Shown here: piece by piece, positions 58,952-64,000 of the stretch
Position numbering within the stretch: the first letter of the stretch is position 1
Layout: each line of letters begins with the position of its first letter
Assembly (NCBI GenBank): GCA_914767715.1
Contig: OU612069.1
Location: 7,440,001 to 7,504,000, forward strand
Length of the DNA: 64,000 nt
Source of the DNA: Membranipora membranacea
Taxonomy: Eukaryota > Bryozoa > Gymnolaemata > Cheilostomatida > Membraniporidae
Reading direction: 5' to 3'
The notes under the pieces: model-generated
Databases searched by the model: none
Seen by the model: the letters and a program-made list of their open reading frames with translations, nothing else
What the model was told of the DNA's origin: nothing
Made by a program: the position numbers and the translations under genes

Positions 58952-59023
58952 GTGACGCCATGCGGAGAGCACTTACCTTCACGTTTATATATATGAAGAT
59001 AAGTGCTCTTTGCATGGTGACAC
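58952..59023. repeat. Imperfect hairpin (about 30-bp arms) in an intron of the transposase gene
   Basis: Arms GTGACGCCATGCGGAGAGC... (58,952-58,981) and the complementary ...GCTCTTTGCATGGTGACAC (58,994-59,023) flank a short AT-rich loop. Part of the left arm (CTTACCTTCACGTTTATATA) also occurs as a direct repeat at about 58,914. It could be a tiny transposon remnant or an RNA hairpin. Confidence 0.55.
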
Positions 59024-59079
59024 ATGATAATATGTAGTTATGTTATAAATCAAGACAGAGCATTGTTTTGTTTTTCTAG

Positions 59080-60535
59080 ATGAATTCGTCTGGCTGATGG
59101 CTACTGACGCAGCTCGTCAGGTACCTGACTGTACTGCTCAGCATGGTGTAAATACAACAAAACTTCCAGCAGGATGTAGTGAGATAGATGCATTCTCTGT
59201 AATTTTCGATCGTACCTTTTACACTACCGTCAAATCTGAGACCAACCGCTACGCTCGAAGTAACATGTACACGCACAGGCCGAATCATGGAAAACTGTAA
59301 CACTGTCATGCATGTACCGATTCTTCGCCATAATCATTCACATATGTATCGTGAAAAAACCAACCATAGCGGACTATTTATCCACAGATCCTGTACTGCA
59401 TAGTAGCTTCGCTAGTTCAACTGGCATGGGCCGCAACCGATTCCAGCAGATACTTAGGTACTAGCACCTGAATGACAATGCCAATCATGTACGCCATGAT
59501 CAGGATGGTCATGACCCACTTTTCAAAGTACGGCCGATATTTGACAGTCTGTTAGCTAAGCTTTGAGAGTTGTATACTCTTTGGTCAAATCTAACTGTCG
59601 ATGAAGCGATGTGCCCATTTCGTGGTAGGGTAGGATTTCGGGTTAACATGAAAAATAAACCAAACAAGTATGGAATGCGAGTAGAGTGTGTATGCGAATC
59701 TAACAGTGGCTACGTATGTCAGATGGAAGTCTACACAGCCACAGGAGACAACAACGTAAATAGCCTGGTCACCCGTATACTCAATCCCTTTGAAAATAAA
59801 AACTACAGAGTTTACATGGATAGACGCTACTCATCTCCTATTCTATTCCGTGAGTTACCGACTAAAGGCATTTATGCAGTTGGTACTTGTATGTCAAATC
59901 GTCGAAATTTGCCAGGTGACTTTGCACAAAATCTGCAGAAGGGTGAGAGGGTAGCTAGGCAGTGTGGTGATATTCGGGCTACTAAGTGGAAGGACAAGAG
60001 AGACGTAATAACTTTGTCCACCGTAGATGCTGACGTAATGATCGACACATCAAATCCCAGGTCTAGATTTCACAATCACCAGGTAATGAAGCCGCATACT
60101 GTCCTAACTTACAACAGCAATAAAGCTGGTGTTGACAAGCACGACCAGATGGCGAGCTACTACCCCATGTGCCGAAAGTCGCTCAAATGGTGGAAGAAGC
60201 TCTTCTTCTGGCTGTACGTCATGGGAGTTGTAAACTCATTCAAAATCTACAAATTCTCAAATCCAACATCCAAACTCAGACTATCACAATACATCATAAC
60301 ATTGGCCAAAGAACTATTGAAAGAAGCTGGTATCGAAGAGCGAAATCAACCCCCGAATGCTGCAGCTGAACCACGCAGGCACGTAACTGGCAATCACTTT
60401 CCCGTCTCTATACCACCGAACCCTGTAAAGCAGAACCCCACTCGACTTTGTGTGAACTGTTCATCCAAGCCCGGCCCTAATGGCAAGAAACCTAGACATG
60501 AATCAAGATACATATTATATTGGAATGCCAGGTAG
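59080..60535 (+). pseudogene. piggyBac transposase catalytic exon, disabled
   Basis: The acceptor TTTTTCTAG precedes 59,080. Reading runs from DEFVWLMATDAARQVPDC and TFYTTVKSETNRYARSN to a frameshift near 59,300. It continues as IVKKPTIADYLSTDPVLHSS, TGMGRNRFQQILRY, stop (59,462-59,464), LHLNDNANHV-like sequence, stop (59,564-59,566), and then 322 open codons. The three catalytic aspartates of the superfamily are visible in LTVDEAM, YMDRRYSSP and AGVDKHDQM. Towards the end RLCVNCSSKPGPNGKKP starts a cysteine-rich zinc-binding domain, but later cysteines are missing and the frame ends at 60,535. The gene cannot make a full transposase as it stands. piggyBac transposases cut and paste DNA at TTAA. 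Confidence 0.85.
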
Positions 60536-61200
60536 CTCTTTGCGTGTTATGCTTTCATCTATATCACCGTCCTCATAGCAGACAATCTTTAGGTAATCTT
60601 TGACCTTTGCTGACATTCATTTACATATTACGCTTAGCTTCATTGATATTACATTTCAGAACTTGTCATGCATGGTATATAACATATTTTATTATACAAT
60701 CATGTTTCAATATATTACTTCATGGCTTTTGTCTTTTGAAATGCTCGTAAACTTTCCACAAACTTCTCATACATCGAATATAGATTTTTCTAACAGTCTG
60801 ACGCTCTTTTATACCTGTATTTCTTTTGTTTTTTACCGTCTCTCACAATTAAAAAGAAATAGAGATGTCACCACAGCATTTTTGATCCCTCCTGACAAGA
60901 AACCAGTGATAATCTTTGGTTTAGACTTGAGATTTAGCATGAATTCAAGCATACACGACCAGTCAATCGGGGAAAAAAAATTATGTTCTCAGCTGTTTAC
61001 GGCCTCCACTTTACCCCTACCCTAGCATGCTATATATTTCTCTGCCCTGGAAAATTTGTGCTCATTGGAACGATCATGAGCTGGGCATTCCGATGATATG
61101 CATGATAACAGGGCTACTATCAGCTGTGTTTCGGTTATGCTGCATTGAAAATCCCTGAAAGCGCCCGGTCACAGCATGTATTGTTATATAATAGGCGGTC

Positions 61201-61213
61201 CGTAGTCAAAGTG
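61201..61213 (-). repeat. Right terminal inverted repeat of the piggyBac element
   Basis: Read on the minus strand it gives CACTTTGACTACG, followed outward by TTAA (61,214-61,217). Confidence 0.8.
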
Positions 61214-61664
61214 TTAATCATGTATTTGTAAGTAATCTGAGTTGGATTATGATTATGAAGTAATTTTGTATCAGAATGATAGGATTTCTATACCGCTAAG
61301 CAGCCTGAAACTTATTATATTGCATACCTACATACATTCATGAGTGGGCATCTATGTAAAATTCATGTTTCATGGTGTGTCTAAATGTCTGAGGTAATAT
61401 AGACAGCTTGCCCTTTCTTGTGTAAGGGATATAGTATTGAACAATAGCAGGTATAAACAAATAGAAGTGACAATATTTGATACGGCCCTATACATAATAG
61501 CTATCAATTGATTGGATTCTATAGCATTTTGGGACGATAACTATTCCTTGTTTGCTGTGAACAAAATTTGAGTGTTGGTAGCTTAGGAGAACACATCTAG
61601 ATGAACTTGGCGATGTCTCTAGAGAAAATTAACACTTTTTGTTTGACCATAGGAACAGTAAGAA

Positions 61665-61700
61665 TCGCAACGCAACGCAACTCAACGCAATGCATCGCAA
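61665..61700. repeat. Short tandem repeat of CGCAA units
   Basis: About seven imperfect copies of a 5-base unit (CGCAA, CTCAA, TGCAT and similar) lie just upstream of an RT remnant. Their relation is unknown. Confidence 0.6.
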
Positions 61701-61950
61701 TTGGATATATATTATTTGCAGATGACACTAATAATTTATGCTCAGACCCACCAGCTTCAAAATAACATCTTTGTAATGATGAAGAGTGCAGGTCCGCAGC
61801 AAATCACTTCAGACTAAACACCAACAAAACTTTTAAGCTCGTTTTTAAAGCTCACAATAAAATAAGATGATGAACCTCTAATACAGATTGTTTTACCTAC
61901 ACATTATAAATGGCCTGGATTTTTTGGACTACGCATCACTCAAGTTCACT
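61700..61950 (+). pseudogene. Small reverse-transcriptase remnant outside the array
   Basis: The plus strand reads GYILFADDTNNLCSDPPASK, then, with a frame change, FRLNTNKTFKLVFKAHNK and FLGLRIT. This is the order FADD, Lys-Thr motif, LG motif seen in non-LTR polymerases. Only about 80 codons survive and stops interrupt them. The family is not certain. Confidence 0.55.
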
Positions 61951-64000
61951 GACATGTAAAAAATGTGTATTAGTACTGGCCTGTGGCTTTTCTTTTCGGT
62001 GCCTTTGGCAACTTTGCTGAAGTTGATGTGGTATACTGTTAGCACTTGTAACCTAGGATTGGCATTATCTTTGCGTTAGGCCGAGTTTAGAGAGAAATTT
62101 GAATGAATTGGAAGGAGGAAATATAGCCCAACTGACATGGATACCGATAATTTTCAGAGATGCTCATCATTTCATGGTGAGATTGACACACTGTCCGGAT
62201 TTGCCAATTCTTCATTCCAATTATATTATGAAAAGTTCAGAATGTGATCCACTACTGAGTACTTTACCACGAGCTTGCAAGAGCCAGCAGTAGGCACCCC
62301 TGTGCTATATCTTATGCTATGCGCTCTGGTGATGGAGTTAGTTATACAGAATTCACAAGGCAGTGTGAATGGGATTTAGGTTGCGATTAACCAAATACTT
62401 CTGCCAATGAGGGCATTTATGGACAAGGCTCAGGTTGTGGCTTCAATCTTTAGACTGTATGAGTTGATAAAGAGATGTGCGATGCGATTTAAACCTAGCT
62501 AGAGCCAGTCCCTGCCTTTGTGTTGAGGCAAACTTGTACCAAATACCTAGGAACTGAGCTTATTCCCACGCCTGCAGAGAAGCCGGCGAAGTGCTTACGA
62601 AGATGTTATAGCTTGCTGATCACAGACAGGTTCCGCTGTCACATTTTTATCCTGCACACAGTATTGGTTGTTGCTAGGCAGACCATTAATTCAAGACATA
62701 AAATGGGCAAGAACTTGACTTACTCAGTTCATTAAAAGTATTTTGGCTTCAAGTTGCTGTAAAGTTATCTTCTCATTTTCATGAAATGTTGTACCAAGCA
62801 CCTATTATGAATTAGAAGTTATCTCACTATGCCTAATTTATCATATCCGGTCCTTGTATCCGGCTAAACATACAAACTTAAATGAGAGAATCCTTTAAAG
62901 AAGAAGAATCTAGGATCAAAATCAAGCACCAAGCGGAACAATCAATTGTGTCAATCTGGTTAGATAACTCTTCATAAACCCCTTATACTTGCGTGATAGC
63001 AATAGAATAGAATAGATAGCGATATAGCGATTTACTATTTCCAATCTAAATTCAATACAACTGGTTTTAAATTTTGCTGGACCAGGTCAAAGTTTTTGAG
63101 TGGGTGTATTAAATGAGGTGGCATGATTTTTCTACTGGTACTTGAATCAACCCACCTTATGCAGCGATATGAATAAAATCTGAGCAAGAGATACCCAACC
63201 AAAAATTATGAAAGTATGGATTCGGCAGTGTGTCTGATTTGAGCAAAAATAAGTGTCACATTCAGATCCGAAATCCTTCCCTCAAAAAAGCCTAATGGTA
63301 GTAGTATTGCTATTATGAAGGCATTTTATATCAGATATAAAATACTTCTAGTTTCTAGTTACTAGTTGATTATGATCAGGTAAACACCAGAGAAGGCATG
63401 ACAGTTTACAATCTTTGGTATCAACAGTATTAGGCTACCTGTAGCAGATTGTAACTGAACTTGTTGTATTAGGGACATAGGATCATTGTGCCTCATACAT
63501 TGATTGAATTGAAAGCTTGTTATAGAACGGGTTTTGTTTAGACAAAGAGAGTATATCAAAGGCTAAGGTCTCTGGTGTATTGCGCGCTCGTAAGCATACA
63601 TCAGGCATACTTTTAAAAAACAGATATGCATGTTACGTTTTGTTTGCATGCAACTTACAATGATGCAAATATTGGCACATCTGGACAGCCCTATTCTGAA
63701 TAACCAAAAACATGTTTTGAAGAAATCGGACTACTGGAAATAGGCCTGTGATACATTTGTTGGTAAAGGCCGTTTTTTGTAGATTTCTTTGAGAAATAAT
63801 ATATTTCTAAATATTATTGTGGGTCATCGGGTTTATATTGGTATAATGCATAATTAGATGTGGGTTAAATTCACCGATGATAAATACACTTCTGTAGAGT
63901 GAAGTTCAAATTTTGGTCAGGAGGAGATAATCACCAAATTGAGCCCATACTTTTGATGAACTGAGTAAGTTAGATTAAAGCCCTAAATAATTATTCAACA
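61951..64000. other. Unassigned single-copy-looking sequence to the window's end
   Basis: No match to the array or to the transposons above was noticed. Open frames at 62,099-62,293 and 62,520-62,735 are short. The second contains KYLGTELIPTPAEKP, faintly like an RT segment, but this is too little to call. A short AATAG-type run occurs near 63,002-63,032. I see no splice-supported exon. Confidence 0.35.

Larger units (their letters stand above)
57360..61213 (+). mobile_element. Full-length piggyBac-superfamily transposon, 3,854 bp
   Basis: TTAA lies at both ends (57,356-57,359 and 61,214-61,217). The left end starts CACTTTGAATCCC, and the right end read inward starts CACTTTGACTACGG, giving a short imperfect inverted repeat. 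Inside the left end the motif CCACGAGATAATTCGT (about 57,375) is repeated as CCATGAGATAACTCATG (about 57,418), a possible transposase-binding pair. The element holds one plus-strand gene with introns, encoding a piggyBac-type DDD transposase. Flanks do not belong to the array, so it marks the array's outside. It is the only transposon here whose ends and gene are all visible. Confidence 0.88.

Noticed and set aside
60600-61025. Open frame of 141 codons downstream of the transposase
   Set aside because: It has AT-rich composition and no recognisable domain, and lies in the 3' region of the piggyBac element. It is probably a chance frame.
1-64000. CRISPR arrays, rRNA genes, bacterial operons, riboswitches
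   Set aside because: None were seen. The repeats are long, mosaic and of transposon or duplication type, and the DNA is eukaryotic.

Overview
This is animal (eukaryotic) genomic DNA. It is AT-rich and intron-like, has consensus GT-AG splice sites, and is packed with remnants of non-LTR retrotransposons, DNA transposons, a tRNA-derived SINE and a possible solo LTR. The mix (CR1/Jockey-like and RTE-like retrotransposons, piggyBac, TTAA foldback elements, an LRR gene with small symmetric exons) fits an invertebrate, perhaps a marine one. I cannot name the species from sequence alone. No intact host gene lies wholly inside the window, and there are no bacterial-type operons.

Positions 1 to about 56,250 form a mosaic of about five head-to-tail units of roughly 10 kb (starting near 1, 13,944, 24,006, 33,681 and 44,881). 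Landmarks recur in the same order in each unit and are lost or broken by indels. A higher level of order lies on top: about 1-24,000 (two units) aligns collinearly with about 35,700-53,190. A dimer was therefore apparently copied as a block, leaving one lone unit between. Copies serve as empty sites for one another, so several insertions can be delimited: a hAT-like MITE (8,074-8,899), an antisense CR1/Jockey-type fragment (10,119-11,590), two long foldback elements with TTAA target duplications, one inserted into the other's target duplication (11,868-13,220 and 13,225-13,939; second copy of the first at 43,514-44,876), a 5'-truncated CR1/Jockey-type copy (24,962-27,136), an RTE-like copy with a 13-bp target duplication (31,981-33,567), a SINE (37,880-38,330) and a 412-bp solo-LTR-like insertion (49,799-50,210).

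On the minus strand, two units keep a 141-bp exon encoding two leucine-rich repeats (28,585-28,725 and 15,635-15,775). Both have consensus splice sites and phase 2-2, so splicing one to the next restores the frame and rebuilds a canonical LRR motif at the junction. A third copy (3,101 to about 3,165) has lost its 5' half. The array therefore looks like the inside of a minus-strand LRR gene in which an exon plus about 10 kb of intron was repeatedly duplicated.

From about 56,250 the array ends. A complete-length piggyBac transposon (57,360-61,213) follows, with TTAA at both ends, matching terminal inverted repeats and a multi-exon transposase gene. The gene has an acidic N-terminal exon, an unusual Gly/Arg-rich (RGG) exon and a DDD catalytic core, but is disabled by a frameshift and two stop codons. 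The rest, to 64,000, is single-copy-looking DNA with a small reverse-transcriptase remnant and short tandem repeats.
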